DNA of 64,000 nt from Dyadobacter fermentans (GTDB lineage Bacteria > Bacteroidota > Bacteroidia > Cytophagales > Spirosomataceae). Location: assembly GCF_019924045.1 (NCBI RefSeq), contig NZ_JAHXBN010000018.1, positions 248,001-312,000 of the forward strand, written 5' to 3'. Numbering within the stretch: position 1 is the stretch's first letter; each line of letters opens with the position of its first letter. The notes under the pieces are model-generated. The model was not told the DNA's origin, searched no databases, and saw nothing but the letters and a program-made list of their open reading frames with translations. This document shows, in pieces, positions 8,569 to 17,492 of this stretch. Both the position numbers and the translations under genes were made by a program.

Positions 8569-11472
8569 ATGCGAATAGAATCTACGTTTAGAAAATCTAC
8601 CAACCATTTTTCCAGGCGATGGCCCTCGCTGCCAGTCCTTATCATGCTTGCCATTGCCATGCTTTCCGGCCTGAATCGGGCGCACGGGGAAGGATCGGGC
8701 GCCTGGGGCGTTACCGACAACCGGCAAGCCAACCTTTTCGTACCCTCCACATCCTCTTCAGGGGGCGGCAACACCGGCTATGTGACCAGGGGCTTCATGA
8801 TGCTTGCTTCCAACACAGGCACAGCCAGCACCCCCTACAACCCCGCACATCGTATGTACGTATGGGTTAAGGCAGACGAGACTGTATTTTACGGTTTCAG
8901 GACTTCGTCGGGCAGTACTACCGTCCATTTCAACTGGTATTACGACGCTTCTTCAACGGGATATTACCCAACTGCCACCTCCTCACCGAACAGGGTTCAG
9001 GTGCAGAACCAGGATATCACCCAAGGCTCCGGCAGCGCCACCGGCCGACCATCCAATGCGGCTGCGGCCACTGCGGGGCCTTCCCAGGTTACGGGAAGCG
9101 GCTATACGGCCTATTCATTTAAAAACACGACCGGTGCCGACAGGGCTTTCTGGGTCGAAATCGAATCGAGTAATCTGGAATTCAATTACTGGGATGTGAC
9201 TGTGGCGTCGGGATCGGCAGGTAACTACACCAGGCAGAACGGTCGTCTTTACTGTAAATACTGGAGTATTGTGAACGACTTGCCTGGCACGGCCGGCTCG
9301 TCCAGCTCTACTTCGTCCCCTGCCAACTTCGGTTTCTACATCCCGATTGACAATACCTATACCCCGGCCAACGATTTCTACGTGAAATATGCCAATTTTG
9401 GAGGCAGCAGCTCAGGTTACGCCATATTTTTCGCAAACCTCAATGGCCCGAAGAACAATCTGACATTCGAACAAAACCGCCGCTCGATGAATGGCTCTTC
9501 TTCGAATGCGCATTTCCCTTTGTTCCTGCGTAATCCGGACGCGAGTGTGTGGCCCTCGCCGCCTCTGCCGATCGCAGACTTCCATGCCGTGTTTTCGAGA
9601 AGACCGGGTTCCACTCCGGCCGCGGGCCAGGCTTCCTTCACTGTCGTAATCGATAACCCTTCCATTGTAGACATCCTGATCGACCTCAATGGCAACGGTT
9701 ATTACGATGGAAAAGATGTGATACTTTCCAATGAGTACAGTGCCGCAGGCACCTACCAGATGTATTGGAATGGCAAGGACAACACCGGCGCGGATGTGCC
9801 GTCCGGTACCGCGATTCACTTTGTATCCTCGCTGCTATTCTACCCCGTGCATTTCCCGATCTACGATATGGAGCAAAGCCTGGGTATCTCGATCAAACAC
9901 GTGCGACCGCTCCGGTCGGGTACCGAGCCGATCAACGACAAACTCTACTGGGACGACTCGGACATTGCGCGGGCTAACATCCCCGGTACCAGCACGATGA
10001 GCCCGAGAAGCGTACCTGTGAATGTGACCGGCGTATTGGGACCTGACCATAAATGGTGGGCTAACGGGGACAACGGTTTTAGCCAAAACAATACCATTAA
10101 TACCTGGACAGGTGCTTACAACGATGAAATTGTCCGCGAACTGATCTTCAATTATACTTCGGATATCGACCTGGCTGTTACCAAAACGGTGTCTCCGGGA
10201 ACCAGCAAAGTGGGCGAAACCGTGACCTTCACGATCCAGGCGACCAATCTGCCGTTACCGGAAAATGCCGGAAATCCGATTACCGCAACGGGCGTAATCG
10301 TAACAGACGCATTACCGGACGGGTATACGGCTGAGAATGTCAGCGTTTCCAAAGGCTCATGGAATGCAGCCAGCGATACGTGGACGATAGGCAACCTTGC
10401 CGAAAACGAAGTCGTCACCATGACGGTTACCGCCAAAGTAAATGCGACCGGGCCGTATTTGAATACCGCAATTGTACAGGGTAACGAAAACGACGATAAT
10501 CAGGAGAATAATAAGGACGATGCTACTGTTACCGTCATTTATCCCCAGCCGCCCAATTCCGATGACCATTCCGCAGCCATCAGCAGACCGGCTGTTGACC
10601 AGGTAATTTCGCTGAATGGTGTTACCGGCAATCCTCCTTTGTTTTCAGGTAGCGATCCTGAAGATGGCACCTATCTGGGCAATGCGGGCACCAATGCCAA
10701 TCCGAAGGGTGTGATTATTACTTCGCTTCCTACCCATGGCGAACTGTATTATGATGGATCACTCGTAACAGACAATGAGGTGACCACCAAGCGGTTATTC
10801 ACTAATCCTGCCTTGTTCAGCATCAAAATGACCGGCGTCGGTTATACGAGCACATCGTTCGAATATGCTTACGTGGATTCCGACGGGCTGACCGACGAGA
10901 GCCCCGCAACCTACACGCTCACATGGGAAGGTGCATTGCCGGTAACCCTTGTTGCTTTTGAAGCCGTTCCGGAAGAAAACCGGGTGCGTCTGTCATGGAA
11001 AACCGCAGAAGAAACCAACGCTTCCCACTTTGACGTGGAACGCAGCCAGGACGCCAAAACCTGGACCAAGATCGTCGAAACCGCAGCAACCGGCGACAGC
11101 CGTGAGCTCAGCAGCTACTCGACAACCGACGAAGCACCGCTCGCGGGAATCAGTTACTATCGTCTCAAAACGGTTGACCGTGACAATACCTTCGCCTACT
11201 CGCGCACGGCGAGCGTGAACCTCGGAAGCAGCGGGCTTGGGGTACGGGTATATCCCAATCCGGCGTCCAGTGTACTCCTTATTCAGGGTGTGGATCCGAA
11301 ATCGGTCAATCATGTTTCACTGACCAACACGAGCGGGCAACTGGTCGCACAATATGGCGCAGTCCCTGAAACCGGAATCGATCTCAGTAAGCTTTCCAAC
11401 GGGATGTACCTGATCAAAATCGTCACAAAAGACGGTTTGCAGGCAGCCAGAAAGATCGTAGTCAGCAAATAA
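8569..11472 (+). CDS. Large secreted protein with DUF11 repeat and T9SS sorting tail
   Basis: Surface or secreted protein of 967 residues, presumably exported by Sec and then the type IX secretion system. An N-terminal signal is followed by its hydrophobic core (SLPVLIMLAIAMLSGLNRAHG, residues about 23-42). The first 500 residues are rich in Ser, Thr, Gly and Tyr and have no known domain. About residues 525-660 form a DUF11/CARDB-type beta-sandwich (DLAVTKTVSPGTSKVGETVT, VTDALPDGYTAENVS, NENDDNQENNKDDATVTV). A fibronectin-like module lies at about 785-880 (LPVTLVAFEAVPEENRVRLS, YYRLKTVDRD). The last 75 residues are a type A sorting domain (VRVYPNPASSVLLIQG, LSNGMYLIKI, ARKIVVSK). A role in adhesion or surface structure is inferred. 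A terminator follows 20 bp after the stop codon. Confidence 0.85.
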   Translation: MRIESTFRKSTNHFSRRWPSLPVLIMLAIAMLSGLNRAHGEGSGAWGVTDNRQANLFVPSTSSSGGGNTGYVTRGFMMLASNTGTASTPYNPAHRMYVWVKADETVFYGFRTSSGSTTVHFNWYYDASSTGYYPTATSSPNRVQVQNQDITQGSGSATGRPSNAAAATAGPSQVTGSGYTAYSFKNTTGADRAFWVEIESSNLEFNYWDVTVASGSAGNYTRQNGRLYCKYWSIVNDLPGTAGSSSSTSSPANFGFYIPIDNTYTPANDFYVKYANFGGSSSGYAIFFANLNGPKNNLTFEQNRRSMNGSSSNAHFPLFLRNPDASVWPSPPLPIADFHAVFSRRPGSTPAAGQASFTVVIDNPSIVDILIDLNGNGYYDGKDVILSNEYSAAGTYQMYWNGKDNTGADVPSGTAIHFVSSLLFYPVHFPIYDMEQSLGISIKHVRPLRSGTEPINDKLYWDDSDIARANIPGTSTMSPRSVPVNVTGVLGPDHKWWANGDNGFSQNNTINTWTGAYNDEIVRELIFNYTSDIDLAVTKTVSPGTSKVGETVTFTIQATNLPLPENAGNPITATGVIVTDALPDGYTAENVSVSKGSWNAASDTWTIGNLAENEVVTMTVTAKVNATGPYLNTAIVQGNENDDNQENNKDDATVTVIYPQPPNSDDHSAAISRPAVDQVISLNGVTGNPPLFSGSDPEDGTYLGNAGTNANPKGVIITSLPTHGELYYDGSLVTDNEVTTKRLFTNPALFSIKMTGVGYTSTSFEYAYVDSDGLTDESPATYTLTWEGALPVTLVAFEAVPEENRVRLSWKTAEETNASHFDVERSQDAKTWTKIVETAATGDSRELSSYSTTDEAPLAGISYYRLKTVDRDNTFAYSRTASVNLGSSGLGVRVYPNPASSVLLIQGVDPKSVNHVSLTNTSGQLVAQYGAVPETGIDLSKLSNGMYLIKIVTKDGLQAARKIVVSK

Positions 11473-11492
11473 TCGGCTCCGCATTTTGCCAG

Positions 11493-11536
11493 AACGCCGC
11501 CCGGCTAACTTTTACAGTTGGCCCGGCGGCGTTTTT
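11493..11536 (+). terminator. Intrinsic terminator of the T9SS protein gene
   Basis: Arms AACGCCGCC (11493-11501) and GGCGGCGTT (11525-11533), perfect over 9 bp, with a second short GC-rich pairing inside the loop, followed by a T-run. Confidence 0.8.
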
Positions 11537-11577
11537 AGTCTGAAATTATCCGTAATTGCGAAAAATTAGCATACAGC

Positions 11578-12495
11578 ATGATTCAACGAAAAAAACAGCA
11601 TTGGTTTAAGATGCTTTTTGTCTGGCACGGGTCGGTGCTTCCGCAGCTGGTGCCGCGCCTTCTCCTGTTACTGGTACTTTCTGTCCTGATCGTGTTCGTG
11701 AACGGAACCCTTTACCATTACAAAATACCTTTGAGCCCTGCGCCTTTCACCATTTTCGGGATTGCGCTGGCGTTATTCCTGGGCTTCCGCAACAATGCCA
11801 GTTACGATCGTTTCTGGGAGGGCAGAAAACTCTGGGGTGCCCTGCTGAACGACACGCGCTCGCTCGCACGGCAAGCATCGACACTCACCGGCTATGATTC
11901 TAAAAGTAAAGAGGTGGCCGGTTTCGTCGATATGCTCATCGCATTCACCTACTGCCTCAAACATCAGCTCAGAAAAACCGACCCTGGCGACGATATTCAA
12001 GAAAGGCTCCCGGCAGAACTTGCCGACAAATTGAAAAATGCCCGTTTTAAGCCGGTCATATTAATGCTGGAAATGGGGGATTGGATAAAACAGACGCGGG
12101 AAAAAGACCTGATCGACCCGATTTGCCAGGTAGCTATGGACGAAAACCTCAACAAACTCTCCGATATTGTTGGGGGCTGCGAAAGGATTGCCTCCACGCC
12201 CATCCCCTACACCTACCAGGTACTGCTTCACCGCACAGTGTATTTGTATTGTTTTTTACTGCCTTTCGGGCTTGTCGACAGCCTGGGGTGGATCACACCT
12301 TTCATCACCGTTTTCATTGCTTATACATTCGTTGCATTCGAAGCGATCGCCGATGAGCTGGAAGACCCGTTTGGCACCGAACCGAATGACCTGCCGCTGA
12401 ACGCCATGAGCAGGGTGATTGAAATAACACTGCTGGAAACCATCGGGAAGCCTGTTCCGGATACGGCGCTACCCGACGGCTATATGCTCGATTAA
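11578..12495 (+). CDS. Bestrophin-family (UPF0187) membrane channel
   Basis: Inner-membrane protein of 305 residues of the bestrophin family, whose bacterial members form pentameric ion channels (cation-selective in the studied Klebsiella protein). Visible features are two N-terminal transmembrane helices (LLLLLVLSVLIVFVNGTLYH and FTIFGIALALFLGFRNNAS) and the family signature RNNASYDRFWEGRKLWGAL (about residues 71-89). Also present are NDTRSLARQ and a C-terminal pair of helices (YLYCFLLPFGLVDSLGW, FITVFIAYTFVAFEAIADEL), ending in EDPFGTEPNDLPL, the conserved acidic D/E-DPFG motif. Length and order are typical. It is a single-gene unit between two terminators. Confidence 0.93.
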   Translation: MIQRKKQHWFKMLFVWHGSVLPQLVPRLLLLLVLSVLIVFVNGTLYHYKIPLSPAPFTIFGIALALFLGFRNNASYDRFWEGRKLWGALLNDTRSLARQASTLTGYDSKSKEVAGFVDMLIAFTYCLKHQLRKTDPGDDIQERLPAELADKLKNARFKPVILMLEMGDWIKQTREKDLIDPICQVAMDENLNKLSDIVGGCERIASTPIPYTYQVLLHRTVYLYCFLLPFGLVDSLGWITPFITVFIAYTFVAFEAIADELEDPFGTEPNDLPLNAMSRVIEITLLETIGKPVPDTALPDGYMLD

Positions 12496-12514
12496 CATGG
12501 CGTATTGATCCAAC

Positions 12515-12558
12515 AAAAAAGGCTGGCGAGGCGCCCGAACAGCGCCTCCGCCAGCCTT
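12515..12558 (-). terminator. Terminator between convergent bestrophin and SMP-30-like genes
   Basis: Long stem with left arm AAGGCTGGCGAGGCGC (12519-12534) and right arm 12542-12558, which differs only by one bulged C. On the minus strand it is followed by six T, so it terminates the SMP-30-like gene well. It may also stop transcription from the bestrophin gene, though its T-run on the plus strand is poor. Confidence 0.8.
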
Positions 12559-12578
12559 CTGGTCAATAAATGAATCCT

Positions 12579-13427
12579 CTATTTAATGGAAACTGCCTTT
12601 ACCGTGTTATGGAAAAAGGTAGGAATGTACAGCACCTTGGCCTTGGGGTTATAGGCAAGGTCTGCCGAGTTGATCTTCTGCGGCGAGGTGTCGCTTTTGA
12701 GCTCGGTTGTGCCATCCGCTTTCACGTACCATACTTTTCCAGCCCATTCGGTAACGACATACGTCTTTTTACCCAGGCCCACGATACCGTCGATACCGCC
12801 GGAAACCTTGGCAATGGTGCTCAGTTTCTTCGTGGCCGGATCCAGGCTGAACAACGTGCCGTCGCCATTGCCGATCAATAGCTGGTTGTTCTCAAATAGC
12901 AGCCCGTTGGTACCTTTCAACGGGTCGCCTTCCAGCACGAGGCTCATTTTGCCGCCGTTGAGCGCCCATACTTTCCCGTGGCCGGAATCCGTCACATATA
13001 TCACACGTTTTTTAGTATCAATGGCAATGTCATTGAGGAATTTGGCTCCCTCCACCGGGTAGCGGTTCAAAATCTTGCCTGATGCCAGGTCTATTTCGGC
13101 CACCTGCGTCATTTCCGTCACATACAGTTTATCTCCCAACACGCCCATGCCTTTCGTTGAATTGAGGTTTTCCGCAAACTTCAATTTGATCACCTTTCCA
13201 TCCAGACCCACTTTGGCAATGAAGCTGTTTTTGTTGTCCATACTGGGACCGCCGTTGATGCAGGCTACGTACAGGACGTTCTGACCTGGCTCAAACAAAA
13301 CGCTTTCAGGCGTCCGCAATGTGGTATCGCTTTCCCAAACCGGCGTCAGCTCGATCGTTTGAGCCTGACTGGTAGATAATGTGCCTGCAAAAAGGCCGGC
13401 AAGCACGAAAAGTAAGGATTTTGACAT
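12579..13427 (-). CDS. SMP-30/gluconolactonase-like beta-propeller protein, exported
   Basis: Exported protein of 282 residues with a six-bladed SMP-30/strictosidine-synthase-like propeller. The ATG at 13425-13427 is chosen over the longer open frame because it gives a proper signal peptide (MSKSLLFVLAGLFAGTLSTS ending QAQ). Repeating blade motifs are PESVLFEPGQNVLYVACING, GMGVLGDKLYVTEM, LNDIAIDTKKRVIYVTDSG, TNGLLFENNQLLIGNGDGT, GIDGIVGLGKKTYVVTEW and NSADLAYNPKAKVLYIPTF. Members bind a divalent metal in the central channel through Glu, Asn and Asp; E41 of the PESV motif, N in LNDI and D in YVTDSG are candidates. The substrate is unknown. It is a single-gene unit with its own terminator, 118 bp downstream of cobW's stop codon. 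Confidence 0.8.
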   Translation of the reverse strand: MSKSLLFVLAGLFAGTLSTSQAQTIELTPVWESDTTLRTPESVLFEPGQNVLYVACINGGPSMDNKNSFIAKVGLDGKVIKLKFAENLNSTKGMGVLGDKLYVTEMTQVAEIDLASGKILNRYPVEGAKFLNDIAIDTKKRVIYVTDSGHGKVWALNGGKMSLVLEGDPLKGTNGLLFENNQLLIGNGDGTLFSLDPATKKLSTIAKVSGGIDGIVGLGKKTYVVTEWAGKVWYVKADGTTELKSDTSPQKINSADLAYNPKAKVLYIPTFFHNTVKAVSIK

Positions 13428-13545
13428 GAGTAAAATGTTAAGTGTTAATAATCGCTGGCCCGGTAATACACCAAACGGGCACATCGCAAATGTAGGCAGT
13501 TTCTTGATCGTGTGACAAAAAAGCACGGTAAAGTAGCGTATTTTG

Positions 13546-14751
13546 TTACAAACCCGGGAACGGGTCGGCAAAGCGCATCCCGTTTTCCATCAGCCCGATT
13601 TCGCGCTCCGTGCACAGGCACGCTTCCAATTCCTTTGTGATTTGGCGCTGATCCAGATCCTGCCCGATCAGCACGAGTTCGTTGATCCGGTCGCCAAACT
13701 CTCCCCAGCGCGCTTCAATGGCATCCCGGTTATCTATATACGCCTGATACCGCTTCCTTTGTTCGGATGGCATACTGGCCCACCATACCCCTGCCGATTC
13801 TGCCCGTACCGAACCGCCCGCCTGACTCCAATTGAGCGCCTGGCTGGTCCGCGATGCCAGCCAGAACAGCCCTTTGCTGCGGATAATGCCCGCGGGCCAG
13901 TTTTGCTGAATGTAATCCCAAAAGCGTTTCGGGTGAAATGGCCGCGCATCCCGGAACACGAACGAGCTGATCCCGTATTCCTCCGTTTCCGGTACGTGTC
14001 CCCCATTTTCGGCCTTCTCCAATTCACGTATCCAGCCCGCATTCTGCTCTGCCTGTCCGTAGTCGAACAAACCCGTGTTGACGATTTGGCTGATATCGAC
14101 TTTCGAAAAGCTGCTTTCGATGATCCGCGCACCGGGATTGAGTGCTTTGATGATCGCATGCAGCTCTTTCAACTTCGGAAGCGCGATGAGATCGGTTTTA
14201 TTGAGGATAATGACGTCTGCAAATTCGATCTGGTCGGTCAGCAGGTTCACGATCGTCCGATGATCCTGGTCCTCATTCAATTTACGACTGGCCACGGTGT
14301 CCATCGAACCAAAATCCCTGGCGAAATTGAATGCATCCACAACGGTCACCATGCAATCGATCGCAGCCCAGCGCGACAAATCGATGCCGCTTTGCTCGTC
14401 GACGAAACTGAACGTCTGTGCAATGGGTACCGGCTCCGAAATGCCCGTACTCTCAATGAGCAGGTAATCGAACCGGTTCTCTTTCGCGAGCTTCTCCACC
14501 TCGATCATCAGGTCTTCCCTGAGCGTGCAGCAAATGCAGCCGTTCGACATTTCAACCAGCCGTTCGTTCGTCCGGCTGAGCGTATGCTGCCCCTCCACCA
14601 GGCGGGCGTCCACATTGATTTCACTCATATCGTTCACGATAACAGCCACTTTCATTCCTTGCCTGTTATGCAGGATGTGGTTCAGCAAGGTCGTTTTCCC
14701 GGCACCCAAAAATCCACTCAGGACGGTCACGGGCATCTTCTTATGGTTCAT
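13546..14751 (-). CDS. CobW/COG0523 GTPase, putative zinc metallochaperone
   Basis: P-loop GTPase of 401 residues of the COG0523 group (CobW, YjiA, ZigA/ZagA, ZNG1), which hand metal ions, often zinc, to client enzymes under metal shortage. Seen: Walker [16 protein letters not shown] (about residues 13-27), the metal-binding NGCICC motif (70-75), ESTG, NKTD for guanine recognition (about 183-186), and a CobW C-terminal domain ([12 protein letters not shown], 'GLFWLASR'). A His-rich linker, common in zinc members, is absent, although NHKK at the start and scattered His are present. Two perfect palindromes with the core TGCAACATTGTTGCA lie 10 and 50 bp upstream, in keeping with a Zur-type repressor. 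The gene may be read alone from this promoter, or from read-through of the polysaccharide cluster. Confidence 0.9.
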   Translation of the reverse strand: MNHKKMPVTVLSGFLGAGKTTLLNHILHNRQGMKVAVIVNDMSEINVDARLVEGQHTLSRTNERLVEMSNGCICCTLREDLMIEVEKLAKENRFDYLLIESTGISEPVPIAQTFSFVDEQSGIDLSRWAAIDCMVTVVDAFNFARDFGSMDTVASRKLNEDQDHRTIVNLLTDQIEFADVIILNKTDLIALPKLKELHAIIKALNPGARIIESSFSKVDISQIVNTGLFDYGQAEQNAGWIRELEKAENGGHVPETEEYGISSFVFRDARPFHPKRFWDYIQQNWPAGIIRSKGLFWLASRTSQALNWSQAGGSVRAESAGVWWASMPSEQRKRYQAYIDNRDAIEARWGEFGDRINELVLIGQDLDQRQITKELEACLCTEREIGLMENGMRFADPFPGL

Positions 14752-14760
14752 AAAAAAGGT

Positions 14761-14791
14761 TTATAATTTGCAACATTGTTGCAAATTATAA
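14761..14791. promoter_or_regulatory. Operator 1 (Zur-like) of the cobW gene
   Basis: A perfect 31-bp palindrome around a single central base: 15-bp arms TTATAATTTGCAACA and TGTTGCAAATTATAA with T between. It begins 10 bp upstream of the cobW ATG. The inner 15 bp, TGCAACATTGTTGCA, recur exactly in operator 2. The length, AT-rich flanks and central G-C arms resemble Zur/Fur-superfamily sites. The assignment to Zur is inferred from the cobW context. Confidence 0.7.
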
Positions 14792-14800
14792 ACCTTAATC

Positions 14801-14827
14801 AATAAATGCAACATTGTTGCATTTATT
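14801..14827. promoter_or_regulatory. Operator 2 (Zur-like) of the cobW gene
   Basis: A second perfect palindrome, 27 bp, with arms AATAAATGCAACA and TGTTGCATTTATT around one central T. Its centre is 38 bp from that of operator 1, nearly the same helix face after 3.6 turns. Its right end overlaps the stop codon of the deacetylase gene (14823-14825). Outside the shared 15-bp core the flanks differ from operator 1 but remain self-complementary, so symmetry rather than simple duplication seems to be maintained. Confidence 0.7.
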
Positions 14828-15635
14828 CCAACTTCTGCCCGACGTGGCCCTCTTCCCATTTGTCGCAAAAAGCATTACAGGTTACAAAAGCCGCATTCCG
14901 CTTTTTCAAAGCGCTGACCAGCCCGTCGAGTTTCGCGGTCAGTTGATCGCCGTCTACCTTTTTGACATAACCCGGCAGCTTGAAAGCGCCCAGATCGGCA
15001 AATTCCCAGGGGTGAAAATAGAGCATGAGGTTACCACGCCTTTTCAGTGTGAAGCCACACAAAGCGGCGTAAATACGGAGCGGCAAATTCTTGAACGACA
15101 GCCAGAACAGCGGGAAACGCAGCCAGGGCGTAGTAGAGCAAGGCAGCTCGATCAGCCCGTCGGCCTGGCTGGGCAGCGGACTCTCTCCCAGCAGGTTATA
15201 GCGTCCCGGCAGCCAGGTCGGGTTCAGGGACGAGTCATAGCGAAAGTCGCCCCGGCGCAAGGCCGCCCTGTCGAATGGTTTCAGGCGCGGCATACGGAAT
15301 CCATTCACAGTCTGCCCGCTGACCGCTTCCAGTATGCTGCGCGATTCCATGATATCGCTCTCGCGAAACACGTGCGCAGGCGAATGCACGAGTGCGTGCG
15401 AGGCGATCTCGTGTTTTTGGGCCAGGTACCGGATCAATGCCGGGTTTTCAGCCGCAAAACGCCCGGTAGTGAAGAATGTCGCACGTACCTGATGCGCGTC
15501 GAGCACGGAAAGCACATTTTCCATGCCTCGAAGCGTCACTTGCATCTGGTCTGTTTCCGATACCTTCTGGCCGTATTCTTCCGGAATATCAAACTCTTCC
15601 AGATCGAAAGTGAGCATTACGAAAGATCGTTCCAT
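14823..15635 (-). CDS. Polysaccharide deacetylase (NodB-like)
   Basis: Carbohydrate esterase family 4-like deacetylase of 270 residues, probably removing acetyl (or related) groups from an undecaprenyl-linked sugar or a growing surface polysaccharide. Motifs are MLTFDLEEFD (residues 7-16, metal and base Asp), RATFFTTGRFA (about 50-60), HEIASHALVH (about 75-84, His metal ligands spaced H-x3-H where NodB has H-x3-H), FRMPRLKPFD (about 115) and YDSSLNPTWLPG. The C-terminal LMLYFHPWEFAD carries the usual His. There is no signal peptide, so it is probably cytoplasmic. Its first 19 nt overlap the end of the GT2 gene. It is the last gene of the GT87-GT2-deacetylase cluster. Confidence 0.88.
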   Translation of the reverse strand: MERSFVMLTFDLEEFDIPEEYGQKVSETDQMQVTLRGMENVLSVLDAHQVRATFFTTGRFAAENPALIRYLAQKHEIASHALVHSPAHVFRESDIMESRSILEAVSGQTVNGFRMPRLKPFDRAALRRGDFRYDSSLNPTWLPGRYNLLGESPLPSQADGLIELPCSTTPWLRFPLFWLSFKNLPLRIYAALCGFTLKRRGNLMLYFHPWEFADLGAFKLPGYVKKVDGDQLTAKLDGLVSALKKRNAAFVTCNAFCDKWEEGHVGQKLE

Positions 15636-16354
15636 AGCCCTCCGAGGATAGTGATTCTTGCAAAATTAACCGCTTCACGGAACAGCACCTTCATGCTGAA
15701 ATCGCTGAAAACAATGGAAGAATTGGCCGAAACCTCCACCTTCTCTATGCCGATCCCCTTCCGGATGAGCTTGCGGATCAGTTCTACTTCAAAAACAAAC
15801 GTGTTGGTTTTGGTTCCTTGTACTTCCGGCAATATTTCCCGGCGCAGCCCTTTAATCCCGGCCTGGGTGTCGGTAATGTGTTTGTTCAGGAAAAGCCGGT
15901 TCATCAAATGCAGCCCTTTGGAAAACAGCCTTCTTTTCAGCGGGAGCTTTTTAAAATATTCGGCACTTCGGTTACCATATACAAACCAGCAATTCGGGTT
16001 TTCTTCGAATATCTTTACCATTTCGACAATCGGTTCCGTGCCGAAAGGGAAGTCGATATCGGTGTACACGATGATATCGCCCTCGGCCCGGAGCGTACCT
16101 TTTCGGATCGCCGAGCCTTTGCCCTCATTGACCGTGTTGTCGAGGAAGATCACGTTCGGGATCCGGCTTAATGCCGCAACGTGAGTCCGGTCGAGACGGG
16201 TGGAGCCGTCGTTGGAAATAATGTACTGCACGACGCTGTCCGACAGTTTTGCATTCAGCTCCCGGATATGGTCTTCCAGCGTCCCGCACCAGCCTGGCAG
16301 GGGATTGTAGCAGGGCAGCACAACGCTGATACCCGGCCGATTTTCAGTTTTCAT
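15617..16354 (-). CDS. Family 2 glycosyltransferase (dolichyl/undecaprenyl-phosphate type)
   Basis: GT-A fold glycosyltransferase of 245 residues that most resembles dolichyl-phosphate glucose/mannose synthase-like enzymes, which load a polyprenyl phosphate with one sugar. The ATG at 16352-16354 is used (MKTENRPGISVVLPCYNPLP) since 14 extra upstream codons add nothing conserved. Seen: ISVVLPCYN, YIISNDGSTRLDRT (about 52-65), NEGKGSAIRKGTLRAEGDII (about 83-102), then VYTDIDFPFG with the metal-binding D-x-D (about 104-110). NRLFLNKHITDTQAGIKGLR (about 165-185) contains the TD-x-Q-x-G-x-K signature of this subfamily. No transmembrane segment is seen. Overlaps with both neighbours (11 and 19 nt) indicate translational coupling. 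Confidence 0.9.
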   Translation of the reverse strand: MKTENRPGISVVLPCYNPLPGWCGTLEDHIRELNAKLSDSVVQYIISNDGSTRLDRTHVAALSRIPNVIFLDNTVNEGKGSAIRKGTLRAEGDIIVYTDIDFPFGTEPIVEMVKIFEENPNCWFVYGNRSAEYFKKLPLKRRLFSKGLHLMNRLFLNKHITDTQAGIKGLRREILPEVQGTKTNTFVFEVELIRKLIRKGIGIEKVEVSANSSIVFSDFSMKVLFREAVNFARITILGGLWNDLS

Positions 16355-17492
16355 GTCGATGAAGTAGTAATTGTGTTTGCAAAACCACCCACACAAGCAC
16401 GCAAGGGATCACCTTGATCAGATAAGGCTCGAAAAAGCTGCGTCGCAGGGAAGGCGGGTAAATGTCAGTCGGTGCGAGAATACAGAATACGAACACCAGC
16501 ACCAGTAATATTTTAGACCAGGGGGCCAGCCGCTCGCGGTTGACAATATGGAAGAGCACCACGCCGGGAATGGCGATCACATAAGTCGGCGACTCGGCCG
16601 CGTGGTTGAACACGATCACCCAGAGCGAAGCATAGGCGAACAAAAGCAGCCGCTCTTCAACCGTTATATATTGCTTTCTGAAAAAACACAACAGCCAGGT
16701 AATACCGAACAGCATTACTCCTAGAAGCTGCACTTTGGTAACATCCTCAGGTGAGAATGCCGGAATCCACACTTTCAGCAGCCCCATAATCGAGAACCCG
16801 TAATTCACGGCGTGGTCGGCGACCAGGATGCCGTACCAGTCCTTGTAGACCTGCACGAAATGGTCGATGCCGGTCACCGGCAACGGTAGCAGCGCCAAAA
16901 CAAGCGCCCAGAGTACCGAATATCCTATGAACTGCCCTTTGCGCGGATAAAAGAGGAACATTCCGGCGTAAATCAGCCCATATCCTTTGATACAGAATGC
17001 CAGCAGGGGAAACAATGCAGCCCAACGGGTTTTGCCGTTTTCGAGAAAAGTAAAAGTAAACAGGCCCAGCGCCGCAATGAGCGGGTTGGTTTGCTGGCCA
17101 TGAAGCGATGTAACCAGCTCGAACAGAATGAACCACCAGAAGAACACTTTTTTGTCGTAGTCGAGCGGCAGGCTCCGGATGGCGTAGAAAAGCGCCAGCG
17201 AACAGCAGACAAGCCAGAGGACGAGGCTCACCGGCAACGGCAGGAACGAGAAAGGTGCGAAAAAAATACAAAAGGTGGGATTGTAGAGGAACAGATCGAA
17301 ATACTCGCGGGGGTATTCCAGGTGCAGGTTCTGGTGCTGCACCAGGTGGCCGAGTGCCGCCCTGAAAATCTGGAAATTGTTATATTTCAACGGTCCGCCC
17401 ACGTAATGCTGAATGCCTATAATGACGCTCAGCAGCACGTAAACAGCTAAAACAACCTTCTCACGGGAGAAGAATTCGGATACTCTTTTCAT
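16344..17492 (-). CDS. GT87/DUF2029-family polytopic glycosyltransferase
   Basis: Integral membrane glycosyltransferase of 382 residues with about ten hydrophobic segments, in the GT-C fold group (GT87, DUF2029), which uses polyprenyl-phosphate sugars and transfers them on the periplasmic face. The N-terminus has one helix (VVLAVYVLLSVIIGIQHYVG) and then the long external loop with LKYNNFQIFRAALGHLVQ and the family's YNPTFCIFFAPFSFLP (about 70-85). The internal segment LHGQQTNPLIAAL (about 138-150) carries the characteristic G-Q-x-N. It is the first gene of the cluster: the GT2 would make the donor, GT87 transfer it, and the deacetylase modify the product (inference). A possible -7 element, TATCTTTG, is at 17528-17535 on the minus strand. 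Confidence 0.82.
   Translation of the reverse strand: MKRVSEFFSREKVVLAVYVLLSVIIGIQHYVGGPLKYNNFQIFRAALGHLVQHQNLHLEYPREYFDLFLYNPTFCIFFAPFSFLPLPVSLVLWLVCCSLALFYAIRSLPLDYDKKVFFWWFILFELVTSLHGQQTNPLIAALGLFTFTFLENGKTRWAALFPLLAFCIKGYGLIYAGMFLFYPRKGQFIGYSVLWALVLALLPLPVTGIDHFVQVYKDWYGILVADHAVNYGFSIMGLLKVWIPAFSPEDVTKVQLLGVMLFGITWLLCFFRKQYITVEERLLLFAYASLWVIVFNHAAESPTYVIAIPGVVLFHIVNRERLAPWSKILLVLVFVFCILAPTDIYPPSLRRSFFEPYLIKVIPCVLVWVVLQTQLLLHRHEN

Noticed and set aside
11493..12558. The GC-rich hairpins at 11493 and 12515 as riboswitches
   Set aside because: Both are at gene ends, simple stems with T-runs in one direction, and lack any aptamer-like multi-branch structure.
13543..14766. 407-codon open frame opposite the cobW gene
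   Set aside because: Shadow of the GTPase gene; the P-loop and GCICC motif prove the other strand.
14814..16184. 456-codon open frame on the plus strand across the deacetylase and GT2 genes
   Set aside because: It runs across two genuine minus-strand genes and has no recognisable domain; G+C-rich codon bias produces long antisense frames here.
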